Positions 1 to 12,400 of a DNA stretch of 64,000 nt are shown piece after piece (position 1 is the first letter of the stretch; each line of letters opens with the position of its first letter). The stretch covers positions 105,085 to 169,084 of the forward strand of contig VZTG01010068.1 in the NCBI GenBank assembly GCA_013397845.1, read 5' to 3'. Origin of the DNA: Melanocharis versteri (lineage: Eukaryota > Chordata > Aves > Passeriformes > Melanocharitidae). Position numbers and translations under genes: made by a program. The notes below the pieces were generated by a model, which did not search any database, was not told where the DNA came from, and was given only the letters and a program-made list of their open reading frames with translations.

Positions 1-195
1 GGCTGAGCCGCGCCGACGCCGTGTCGCTGCTGCAGGGGCAGCGCCACGGCACCTTCCTGGTGCGCGACTCGAGCACCATCCCCGGCGACTTCGTGCTGTC
101 GGTGTCCGAGAGCTCCCGCGTCTCGCACTACATCGTCAACAGCCTGGGGCCGGCGGGAGCCCGGCGGGCCGGCGGCGAGGGCCCCGGGGCCCCGG
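1..195 (+). CDS. CRK: CRK exon 1 (partial, SH2 domain)
   Basis: The frame runs from the first full codon at 3-5 (LSRADAVSLLQGQRHG) to the donor GTGAGT at 196-201; the last base G195 begins a split glycine codon. The segment covers about residues 18-82 of CRK: most of the SH2 domain with the phosphate-binding FLVRDS motif and the SRVSHYIV strand. The insert after NSLGP is rich in Gly, Ala and Arg rather than proline. Initiator Met, the first 17 codons and the promoter are off the left edge. Confidence 0.97.
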
Positions 196-430
196 GTGAG
201 TGACCCCCAGGGCTGGCGGTGCCCGCAGCCCCGGGCAGGGCAGCCGGGGCGGCTCCGCTGCTGCCCGGGCGGTGTTTGCAGGCGTGGAGCGCTTTGTGGT
301 GGAATTAAGCCGTGTTCCGGAGCTGGGGCCGCTGCCCGAGCCGAGCCGTCTGTCCGCACCTGCCGCCCTGTGCCACATGAGGTTCAGCATCCTGGAGTTG
401 GGCATTCTGCAGCTCCAGCCTCGCACGTCT
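1..430. promoter_or_regulatory. CpG-rich 3' part of the CRK CpG island
   Basis: GC content and CpG density are visibly high through exon 1 and the first roughly 200 bases of intron 1, then fall sharply after about 430. This is what a CpG-island promoter looks like when only its downstream shoulder is present. The start site itself is outside the window. Confidence 0.6.
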
Positions 431-3400
431 TTGTTTTCCTGACCCCCTTAGCGATAATTCATAGATTTTCCGTGTCATCTCAGCCGGGAGATGGTTCTGT
501 GGAAGTGTCATCCCCACAGTCTGACTTCTGACAAGGCAGCTTTGCATTATCAGGGAGGCTGAGTTTGAGTAGTGGGAACTCTGCAGGATGTAAAGGCAAT
601 GGTTCCTCTAAATCAGATGTGAAGTTCAGTTTCTTTCCCCTTGAAATGAGAAGTTTGGTATTATTTCTCATCAACTGAACACGTAATATGAAAACAACAC
701 GTTTAAGTGTAACACTTCAAGAGCAGAAGGTGCTGATTGTGCCAGAGGGAGAAGCTCTGCGAGAAGCAGCATTTTTGCTGTTTAGTCCAACTAAGCCCCA
801 GCAGTGCAGAACCCTTGGATGTGTCAGAACGTGCAAACCAAAGGCAGTAGTGTCCCTCCTGTGGGAATCAGTGAAGTTGGTGCTGGAACTGCTCAAGTTT
901 GGATATTAATCCTTGCAGAATGATGTGGATGTGTGGTTGGCATCCTAGCAAGGAGCCACTAGATAATTTTGAAGTAGAGTAACTGTGTAATAAGAGATTT
1001 GATGAACTTATTTGGCAGAAAGTAAAGAGTGTGTGAATTGCTACAGAGACACCCTGGTGTAGGTCTATGGGTGGAATAAGACACCAGTGTTGGAAAGATA
1101 TAACAAGACTTGTCTTATTTTCCAGTCTCTGCACAGAGTGGTTGACTAAGAAGGAGATAATCTGAGAGAAGCCAAAATTAGTGCCAGTAGGTTTGCACTG
1201 TAGTGCAGGGGAAGCATTTCAGGTTGGAAAAACTGGGAAAGTCTGAACTCATCCTGTTTATCCCAGAAGCTCCTGGAGCTGCAGCGTGCACTCCAGTCAC
1301 AGAGCTCCACAGGTAGCAGTTAAAGTGGCTGAATTCAGCTGGAAGTGGAAGTCAGTCAGAGTGTGGTGGGTTCCTGTTGTTTCCTATGTGTGCAGGCAGG
1401 TTTGGTGCAGTAAGTGCTGACGAGGATGGCTGGTGTTGTGTAGAGCAGAGTCAGTCACCAGGATGGTTTGTTGTGAATCCAGCCTAATAGGATTTTAGAG
1501 ACAGTAAAAACCACTGGATCGTGAGTGTCTGTCGCTTCTGGGCAGTTGTTTTTTGGGGAGCAGCTCTGAAAAAACAGTGGCATCACTTCAGTACAGCTAT
1601 CCTTACATTTTTCTTGTGTTACTTCCTTAAGCTCAGTAATGTTTTGTGGCGTTCTGTGGGCTGGTTTTGGTTAAAATCACAAAATGCCTTGTAGTTCCCT
1701 TCTGTTTTAAATTATTATCTTGTTTTAAAAGAGTAGCTGTGTAAGCTGGTGGCACAGTAGGCTTAATATATCTGAAAAAGTTTAATTATGTTTTGGTTGG
1801 TCTCCTTTTTATTTGTCCCCTGGATGTTCTGGGGAGGGGTGATGCATCACTCCTGCACTACAGACACTCCTACGCCAATTTTAGTAATTTTAATTAAATC
1901 ATGCCTCCATGCTGATACTGCTGTCTTCACACTCCAACCAAAGAAGGTGCTGGGGAGGTGTATATTAAATTATACTTCAAGTGTAATTAAGGTGCTCTTT
2001 CAGAAAAAAATAAGTGGGAGGTTGTTCTGCAGTGGAAGGGAGGTGAAAACATTGGTAGAAGATTGAAGATGATTTCATGTTTGGGTAGGGAAGCTAATGC
2101 AGGAAAAAGAGTTAAATGTTTGCAAATTGTCCTGCTTGGTTATTGTGGCCAAGCTAAAACATTAGGAAAAACAAAATCACTGTGTTTTAGTATGGGAGAG
2201 TTTTTTTAGCAGTTTATTGTTTGGCAAATGCACAGGGCTCTCTGGGAAATCTGAATATTCCAGGTGGGGTTCTTGGGTTGATTTTTGTTGGGCTCAGTGT
2301 CTGTGAAATTCCTGACTGGTCTAACACTGCTCTCAGCGAGAGGGAAGCCTCAGCACAGAATGAATGAGATGAGGAGCTGTGGCTTCCCTAAAAATCATAA
2401 GGTCACAAAACCATGATGCTGTCTTTGATTTCTAAAGGATAAAGTTTGCAAACTCTTTGTTAACTTGACCTTTTGATAGATGTTGCAGCTTCTAACTTCT
2501 CGCAGGTGATTTTTCAGCATAACAAAAAAGAGTTTAGCAGAACATTTTATGTCTTCCTGGAATGTTTTAAGGAAATTTAAAAAATACGATAAATCACTGA
2601 ATTATGGGAAAGAAAAACACTCTGTTTTCAGTGGAAATGGATCAGAATTAGGGTATCATTTGTGATGAAGTATCACAGTTATGGCTAAAGAAATCCCAAA
2701 CAAGACAAAGTGCTCCATGCAGGCATTAGCATGGTGATGGACAGCAGAGGAAATATTAAATATATCATGTGTTTGCAATTTGACATGGAGGGTTGGGGTA
2801 AAAATGTGGGATATGCACTAAAAAATGCCAGAAATACCTAAAGATAGAAGTGCTCTCCGTTGAGAGTGCATCATTATAAAGACAGAAGCCTTATGGTGTT
2901 ACTAGATTTGTCTGTCTGAAGTAGGGAAATACGACAGATAAAATGCAGAAATGGATGTTTTCACCATTTATGAGTTTTAAGAACATGATTCTGAATTTAA
3001 TGCTTCTAAATCGCTTCCATTGTGACTGAACTTCCTGGAATCATAGAATCCTTACAGAATGACATCCACACTCAGCTCTGGATGAAGTGGCTTTAGGGAT
3101 GTGTGAGCAGTGTGGTTTAACTCTGATGCTTGGTTTTTATTTTCATTTTTATATTGAGATCAAAATATATTTAAATGCAAACTAATTGCAACTTTAGCAA
3201 GTGCCTGTATTAGACATGTGCTCTTCTTCTCCTCTGATGATCTGCAGAAATGAGTCTGTAACTCCTGAGTGAATGTTCTCCTGGTGTGCTCAGAGCTCTT
3301 CCACTCACTGGAGTTTTATGTCTTTATAGGGCGTTCATGGGATTTATTTGTTCTGCTCAGCATGAGTAGGAAGGTGCTTGAGAACAAGGAAAAAAGGTGT

Positions 3401-6400
3401 CCCCATGGGGGTGGGGGAAGCACCGGGCTGGAGTGTGGTGCTGTCAGAGCCCAGTTCCCATATGCTCCGGGAGGGACTGGCTTACATCACTGGCATATCT
3501 TACACTGGTGCCCTGTGTGATAAGAACAGCTTTTCTGGCCTTAAACACACTGGAAATTGGGAAAGGGAGTCACCTTTACGGGCTAAAATTAGATGGAAAA
3601 ATGAAAACCTGTATTTCTTTGAAGGAAAAGCTTTCCAAAGCTTGGGAATAAAGAGAAAACTCCCTATTGACACTAAGGATTGGAGTGAAGAGAGAAATGC
3701 AAACCCCCTGAGATGTCTGAGAAAGTGAGAAGTTGTTCTGTGGTTTCACCACCTGCCCAATCAGTAGAATATTGGGTGGTTTATAGCCCTAATTCCCCAA
3801 TATCTTCACAGTATTTAAAACGTCTGTAAGCACTTTTTCCCAGACTGACACCAAGGCAGCACAGTGTCAGAGGGTTGTGTCAGGAGGGAATGTGCATCAT
3901 AAACAGAGAACTGACATGAGCCAGGTTTGAAACGTCCTTCAATTCTGGGACCCTTTGGATTTTAACTCTTTGCTTACCTTTCGGAGAGCAGGGGTTTTGT
4001 GCCATCCTGAGCTGGCTGGAACCAGGTTAGTGGAGATGGAGTAAGGAAGAAAGAGGATACTCAGCCCTTTGTGCTTGTCATTCAAAGAGTGACCTTGCTC
4101 AGCTGAGCAGTGCTGGTGGTGGAGCTGCTCCCTGAGCAGCTCTTCAGCCGTGCCAGGCTGCAGAGGAGGAGAGAGAATTTCCAGTAGTCAAGTGCCCAAC
4201 TTTCCCAGGAAGTGCCTAAAGTTCCTGCAGGAGCTGGACTCACCTTTCCATGCTTGTGCTCTTCCTGGGAGCCCTCAGAAGATGTGCACACTGTGCTGCT
4301 TGGACTTGTGCCTTCAAGAGAAATCCCAGGATCATGAAGGAAGACTGCTCTTATTCCCAAAAAAACCTCACTCACCTTGTTGCTGTAGCTTTTCCTTGTG
4401 TTAGATCTTGCCTGAATTATCCATTGGCCTGCAGGTATGAACAGTGTTGCAGTTCAAACAAGAGGTTGAAGAATTCTTCTGAGCCTGCAATCTGTTAATT
4501 TTTGAATTTCATTATACCAGGGAGTGACAAAACTTGGGAGCCTCTAGTGAGTGGAATAATTTCCCCGCTATATGTGAGCATCATTTAGCTCATTGCAGCT
4601 GAACAAGAGTATCCATAAAAGACTTAAACTGATGGAAAATTTTCCACTTGCTTGGGAAGATGGAGTTGTATTTTATTTCCAACCTGCATTTTACCAACTG
4701 TGACTTTGAACCATGTTGTCCTTTTTATGCCTATTTCAGCTAAATTTTAGGAGTCTTCTATTTAAGTTCTCCAGACAATTATGAGGTTGCTGCCTTTATA
4801 TTAATTGGTGATTAATTTGGATTAAGCTTGTAGATTTCTTGTTCTAGGTCTTCGCAGATTTCTGTAGCTGCCTTACATTTTTTTTTAAGGAAAAACATCA
4901 GAAGTGCACATGGTTTTCTGGCAGTGTGGTCTTTGTGAGGTAACATCTCTCCTTTTTGATGCTTTTCTCTCTGCCCCTTCAAGGAGTGCATTAACCTTTC
5001 TGATCCCAGAATGTGGAGCGTCTGTGTCCTCTGGCTGTTCTTCAGCTGTGCAAAATGCCTTTTAGGATCTGATTTTCCAGGATACAGTACAGTGATTTCT
5101 GTCCCTCCTTCCCTGTACATAATGTTCCAGATGACTTTTCTTCTTAAAGTCCAACTTGTATTCAGGTACACTTGGCAGCTCTCTCAGGCTGTTGTGTATT
5201 AATTCAAGAGGGTGAACCTGTTCCCAAGGAAAAAAAAAAGACACTCCAACATGCCTTGTTCATTCTGGTGAAGATTGAAGATTGACCAGGCTGATGGATG
5301 TTACTGATGGATTGCTCACTCCCTGTGACCTGTTAAGATTTTTCTGTGAGTCCATAAATTGCTGAGACAGAGCTCAGCCTCCTGGCTGAGTCAGCTTGTA
5401 GCAGGTTTCACTGAGGTAAATTGGTGTTTCAGGCTCTGTATTTCTGTCATGTGACATAAGTTCCATGTCAGTGAACTTTCCTCAGATTCAGTCTTCTCCA
5501 TATGGCTGCAAAGAGCTTTGCTGCCCTGCTCTTAAAGTTCCTATGAGTTTTTCTTTTGACTCAAGTGTCAAGCCTTGATCCTTAAAGGTTCACAGCTAAA
5601 AAAGTGGTAGATATTTGCTCATATTTCTGTCACCAGGTTGGTCTGAAGCCTGATGTCTTTCCCACTTGGTTTCCCACTTCTAACTCTGGTGGAAGTGCAG
5701 CATTCCCAGATCTGTTACACACCAAGTAGAGAACGTCAGCTGTTCTGAAGTGGTGTAGGGATGCTGCCTGTCCAGCCAGGATTCATCTCCTGTGAGCCCA
5801 CACAGCTGACAGTGCCACGGGGATGAAATCCCAGGGTTCTGGCCAAGTCTAGAGCTCTAAGTTGCATCTCAGCAACAAAAGTTGAGGGGGTTTTGCATCC
5901 TCTCAGCGCTACACTTTGGGAGAATATGATGGACTCTTAATTCTCTTCCCATGCTGGGCTTGTCTTTCTCACTGATAATTACATTAACTTCCTTATCTCT
6001 TGGTGATGCCAGTTTGTATTTTGGTTTTTTGCAGTTTTTCAAGGCTATTGCTTTTGAGTTTTGGCTCACTGTGTTTGTATTAATTTCTTTTGAGAGCCTT
6101 TCAGGGCTGGTAAAGCATGCAAACGTGCATTTTCCAATGACTTAGTTCTGCTCCTTCGGATTTCCTTTAACCAGCTCCACTAATGCTCCTGTTCCTTCAG
6201 GATACTTCAGAACTCATTTCTCCGGTGCTTGTCTGTGTTGATCTTATTGAATCTGCCCTTTTCTCTGTTAGAACCCCTTTCTGCTCTCCTGAAAGAACTT
6301 GTTGTAACATTAGCTTTCCATGCTGACAGTGCTACTTTGCAGGGAGTTTTGGATCAGTGACAGCTTGAAGGATTCTGCTAGCTTTGTACTCCAGAGCTAA

Positions 6401-9400
6401 GGCTTGGGACTGTTAGATATTCCCTGCAGAGAAAACAGACTTGCAAAGTAAGCATCTCTTTCTTGCTAAAAGAGTTACTCATTAAAGCATAAATCTTTTC
6501 ATCTGCACTCCCCTCTCCCAGCCTTCCCTGGTTCTTCTCGTAACTGATTGCACGGGGCATGGTGGAAATAGAACATTGTGTGTGTATGTTTTTCCCCAGC
6601 TGAGCCTGAAGAACATAAAATGGAAAAAAAAGCCCAGCACCCAGATTGGAAATGGAAATTCTGCACTTTGATGCTTGTAATGGCTTGATTGTGAACATCA
6701 TCTGTATTCCAGTGTATTTGAGGTTTGGATTTATAGCTTAGGCTCCATCTGACAAACGTGGCAAAGAAGCGACAAGACTTGTGATTGAAAGGCTGAGTCA
6801 TACCTGTTGTGAAAATATTTGTTGTTGCTTTGTGATGCACAGAATGTAGATAATTTTCTTTACTGGTACCTTTTATCAAAGTGAAAAATAGCTTCATTTG
6901 CTCATTGACATCCCTTGTCTGCTGCCGTGCAAAGCAGTTTTCTGTAGTGTCCATGCCTTTAAGCCAAGATGTTACAACAGGTAAATAACCATTATTGCAG
7001 TGTTGTTCTCTGGAAATAGATCTGAACAGTAGAAGAGAATTAAAAAAAAATAAATTCCTTGAAATGGTACCAAAATTTAATTTGCTTCCTATATTTAGAG
7101 TATAAAACAGGAAAATTGTACAAGCTCCTGAGAAACCCTGATGTACCGAACATTTTCATCTGTTGGGTCCATAAAACATTGAAAGAAACAAAGATATTTT
7201 TATCCTAATTCGGGAAGTTTGGCGGAGCCAAAGAATTTCTCTTTTCCTTCCTTGACAAAATCTTTTTAAAAAAAACCTGTACTCATGATCATGATAGTGC
7301 AGTCTTTGATTGAAAATGCTCAGAAAAGCTGAGTATGATGTAAAGATGACCAAATTTGGTGTTGAAATACTTCTCTGTAAATGCATTTGTCTTCTCAAAT
7401 GTTTGATTTATAGATTTAATGCTCTCTTTGACATGTTGCCTTCTCTTTTCAGGGTCGAATCCCACCAGATTTCGAATAGGTGACCAAGAGTTTGATTCTT
7501 TGCCATCTTTACTGGAATTCTACAAAATACACTATTTGGACACTACAACCTTGATAGAACCCGTTTCGCGCTCCAGGCAGAATAGCGGGGTTATCCTCAG
7601 GCAGGAGGAGGCCGAGTATGTGCGAGCTCTCTTTGACTTTAATGGCAATGATGAGGAAGACCTCCCCTTTAAGAAAGGAGACATACTGAGAATCCGGGAA
7701 AAACCTGAAGAGCAGTGGTGGAACGCAGAAGACAGCGAAGGGAAGAGGGGAATGATACCCGTTCCTTACGTCGAGAAGTATAGACCTTCCTCTGCTTCAG
7801 TCCCCACTCTGATTGGAGGTAACCAGGATAGTTCCCACCCACAACCACTGGGTGGGCCGGAGCCAGGGCCCTATGCCCAGCCCAGCATCAACACTCCGCT
7901 CCCTAACCTTCAGAATGGCCCTATTTATGCCCGGGTTATCCAGAAGCGAGTCCCTAATGCCTACGACAAGACAGCCTTGGCTTTGGAGGTACATAATGGG
8001 CAAAACTCAGAAGGAAGAGATCTGTTCAAGGGATTTCCCTTTCGATCACGTGGTAGTTTTGGAGGAATGAGAAAGGGAAAAGCTTTGTAATACTGGTTTT
8101 ACGTCGTGATTAATAAGTTACGGATAAAGCGAGTGACTTGAGTCGCTTGTAAATTAGATTATTGTTGATTATTATTAGGTTACTGAACCAGTATCATGTC
8201 TGTTGTCAACCATCACTAACATAAGTGTTTCCCCATCCATGTTTTCACTTCTGAAATGTTTATTTTGGGGGGGAGGGAGAGGGAACAGCTCATAAATTGT
8301 GTGTCTGAACGTGTGTTTGCTGTTGTGTGCCTCACCACAATCTGTACAAGGTGTGCTGGGTTGTTTGTTGGTTTGTGTTGTGCTGGGTTTTTTTTTCTCC
8401 CCAATGTGTCAGCGGTTTTAAAGCAATCAGTGGAAACATTGATACACTTTGAAATTACCTGGGCTGAGATGATGCTGATGATCACAAATAGAATTTAATT
8501 GTTACATCACCTCAAGCAGATTACTTTGGGTTTGGGTTTGAGGCAGGAGCATTTTACAGTTGACACCACAGTTTGTTAGAGAGGTCTGGTATAAAGCAGT
8601 GATTGGTGGAGTAGGGTTTGTAGTAAAGCACTGAGTTTTCTCCCAGGTTGATTCACTTCCTGACAGGATCAAGTAATTGCACAGGCCCTTTTTGATTTGT
8701 CTTTTTTCCTCTTAAAAAGGTGACTGGAGTGCTCCCTCACTCCACATCAGATAGTTCTCCCCCAAGTTACATTTGAGGAGATTGAGACTAAGGTATTCCC
8801 TGTGGCAGACCTTTGCCTTAGGATATGTAAATTGTATCCTTTAATCTAGGCTTTCTTTGAGCTAGAGGCTCTGGAATTTCCTGATACCTAATTGACTTCC
8901 TGTTTATATAACATTTTAAGTACTTGGGAAAAAACAGTTTCTGTGCTGAGTCAGAGCATCTCCTCTCCACTCTCAAATACTTTGTGTAATTGTGCATAGC
9001 ACAAGAGGCACTCCAGGACTTCAGTGATCTGGCAGCTGTAGGTGTGTGTCTGGTACAGAGCTGGGAAATGCAGATGGATCATTGATGTACAACCTGGCAG
9101 ATGTGAAATCTTTCCCAGTGTAGGTAGTAAATATACTCTGAGTTACTACACGTTCTTTTTTATATCTCTGAGTATTTTTGGGTTGAGAAGCAGGTATAGA
9201 AGTTTACGTAAGCTCATCAGATTTTGGGGAAACAGGAAGATTTTTACCCTTCAAACTCTCATAAAGGCTGAAATGCTGTCTCTTTCCTTCTTTTTCTCAC
9301 TCTTTCCACCCAGTTACCTCCTGGAGCTTGGGAATATTCCTGAATGCAGACTGTTGTAATTACCAGATGTTAGATTGGGTTTGAGCCTCTGGATACTATG

Positions 9401-12400
9401 TTGTGGCATATTTAGCAAAACCTTTTGGTTTTCTTTCTGAATTTTGCATTCTCTTAAGCCTTAACTTGACACTTTATTTCACTAAAGAACCCCACACTGC
9501 TGCCCAGTGCAGGATTTGGGAGCATGGAGTGAAATAGGGAGAGTGAGGAAATGCTGCTAATCCAGGCCATAAGCAACTTAGAGTGAAAGGAAATGCTTTC
9601 CACGCTGGAGAACAGCTTGTGAGTGCCAGGGCTGATCTGAGGTTAGTTCAATCCTCTTCACCAAAACTCACATGATCTGGCAGGAGTGCTGTGCTGGAGG
9701 AAGAGCAGTTTTGTGGGTAGCACCTTTCTTTTCTGAGCTACAGAAACACCCCTAGTGCCTTTTACTAACTGATGGGAAAGGCTGAGTAGCTGAAGTGTTT
9801 GGGAGGGGCAGCTGAGAAGTGTCAGCTCAGCTCGGCTGTGTGATTTCTGGTGTCCAAAAATGGCCTTTGTGGGCCTCTTAAAACTACTTAAATATTTATC
9901 AGTTGACACCTTGGCCCCCTTGGTTAGGGTGTTATCTTCCTGTCTTGCTCTCCATTTAAGTGCAGTAGCAGTGGTGGTTCTTTATTCTGTATGTAATACT
10001 GCAAAAATTTAGTTTCAAAAAGTGAGCCATTTATCACTGCTTCTAGTGGCCTTCAAAGCCTTGCAGCTTTTCTCACTTCCAATCACAATGTTACTGAGTT
10101 GCTTTCAATGTCTGTACAGGAAAAAAAGCAATAAGCACTTCATTTTCTCCCAAGTTTTCCTCCATCCTGTCTATCAGAGTGCTGTTTCTCGTTGTCTCCT
10201 TTTTCCACGTTCCCTTTCACTTCATGGTGTTCCTTCTCTGTTTATTTAGAGATCTCTTTCTTAGATAACTTAGCAGAGAGCATTATGTAAATCTTATCAG
10301 ACTATTTTTGCCCAGACCTCTTTATAAATACAGAAAGTGGGATTCTTTCCAAATGAAAACTCTTTTCCTTAAATCTGGCAATATTCATGGGAGGGGGCGG
10401 ATCCCACTGTTTCTCTTAGAAAAATAGATTCTTAACATCAAACAGTTTTTGCCCAAACTGCAAACAGAATATCTGTGCTGTTCTGTTATTTTAATCTTGA
10501 CATGCTTTTGAAGAGCTCAAGGAAGGAGGATCAGAGCAGGCGATGTTCTAATAAAGTCTGTGCTCTATTATGGAAAAAAGATTCAGCAGGAGAAGTTAAC
10601 ATTTATTTTGCATGTAACTGGACCTATGCAAGGAGTTTTCAGTCTATTTTAAGAGAAAATAGAGGAGAAAAAGAGAAGATCTGTGTGGTGAATGACTCTG
10701 AGATCGATCGATTTATTTTTTTTCTTTGTAACAGTAGCAGAACTCTGCCACCTTGACCTCACCAAAGAGGAGTACTTGGAATAAAACCACAGCATACAGA
10801 AGTCTTCACTTGAACCTTCAGTTTTGCTTTGAAGCATATGGGGTATATTTAGTTTTAAAACTTCTGATGAAGACTGAGACAAACCTGGCTCTCTAGCAGG
10901 GTACAGTGTTGTTCCTGAGGTGCTGTGCTTGGTGGGATGATGCACTATGGACTAATGTTGCCATAAGTCAATGCTAAAAGTGAGGAGAATTCAGAGACAA
11001 CATCCACTCCTAGCCTAAAGGTTTTAAAACTTCAGCACTTGTAATAATAAGTCATTTTTGGAAAGGTTCTCTGTATTGTCTTCAGGAGAGTGGTTGAACT
11101 ATAGCTTACTAGGCAGAGGTTTGAAACAGATCTGGAAAGATCTGTCAGTTAGTCAGGATCTAATGGAGCCATTTTGTTAAGCCAGCATTTGTGAAATGGT
11201 CCATGCTTGCTTAAAGTTACTCCTTCTCTGACAGGTATAAAGATATATAAGAGCCAAATGAGAAGGTTTATATATATAAATGAAATGGGAATGAAAAATT
11301 GTATCAGTGTGTCTGCTAAATGAAATTACTGTACAGGTAAAAAGGAATATTTAATCTCAGAGCTCTCTACTCATTTAACAATGACTGAAATGCAGCTTTC
11401 AAGTGTAGCTCCTTATAGTAAGGGGAATTCATAAATGAGTGTCTCTTGGCTGCAATGGCCCTGAAACCCAAAAACCAGCTACAGGATTCTCTGGGAGCAA
11501 GGGAGTGTCACAAGCATCCCATATTGTAACTCAGTGTCATTGCTCTGTTAAACCCACCTTTTGCAGGTGAGTTTATTGTAAAAATGTATATTGAGGCATC
11601 CAAGATAAACCCTAATGAACACTAATTAGGGTGTGATAGCAGAGCAGAGGCCAACAGTCTTAAGAAAAATCCCTTGCAGACAGCAAATTTGAGTGCAAGT
11701 CGTGCTTTTCCTTTCCCAGTGGGTTGGAGGTTAAACTCTGTCTGGTGAAGTCTGATCTGTAGATTATATCCAGGTCTGAAAGAGTTTAAAGTTATCTGGG
11801 ACATTGTTCTGGTAATGGCTGTGATTAGGAAATCAGATTTTCCACTTCTAGTATTGTCACATTGAATCTTATCCTTGTTAAATTATAGCTGATGTATTGT
11901 TTTGGTCAGCAGAGTATTTTTGTTGGTACAACCCCCCAGTGGTTATTAGCAGTAGCAAAATTATCCAAACTGCATGATTAAATTCCTAAAGACCTGAAGC
12001 TTGCATTCAGTACTGGAGGAAGGCTTCCTTTTTGCCTGTAGCAAATACATAAGAGGATTTTCTTCAAAATATGATTCATTAAAATGTCTATACTAATGAC
12101 TACAAAAGGAAAAAATAAAGCTTCAGCAAGAGTCCCAATGGGCCTCTCATTACCAGATAAGTAATCATGAGAGGTATGGGAAGCTTAATTAAATGTCCAT
12201 GAAAGGGGTTGAATTTATGAACTGTTAAAAGCTGTATTGGCAAAAGATTGCAAGTGATTAAAACCAGTAAAGTTAATGGAGATTGGTAACATCTGAAAAT
12301 TCTTTTCCTTGTTCTTTTTTGGTTGCCCAGAAAGTGCAAATAATGAGGTTGTGTTTTGGATGGATTTGGAACACAGTGATAAGCATCTGTGTAAACTAGA

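Noticed and set aside
3038..3062. AATCATAGAATC-like stretch resembling a CR1 tail
   Set aside because: Only about 20-25 bases match and the following sequence does not continue as CR1, so it is too short to call.
3378..3728. 116-codon open frame in CRK intron 1
   Set aside because: No recognised domain, no codon bias visible, and of a length expected by chance in 64 kb on six frames.
4812..5171. 119-codon minus-strand frame with basic and charged residues
   Set aside because: I could not match it to any family and there are no splice signals or neighbours to support it.
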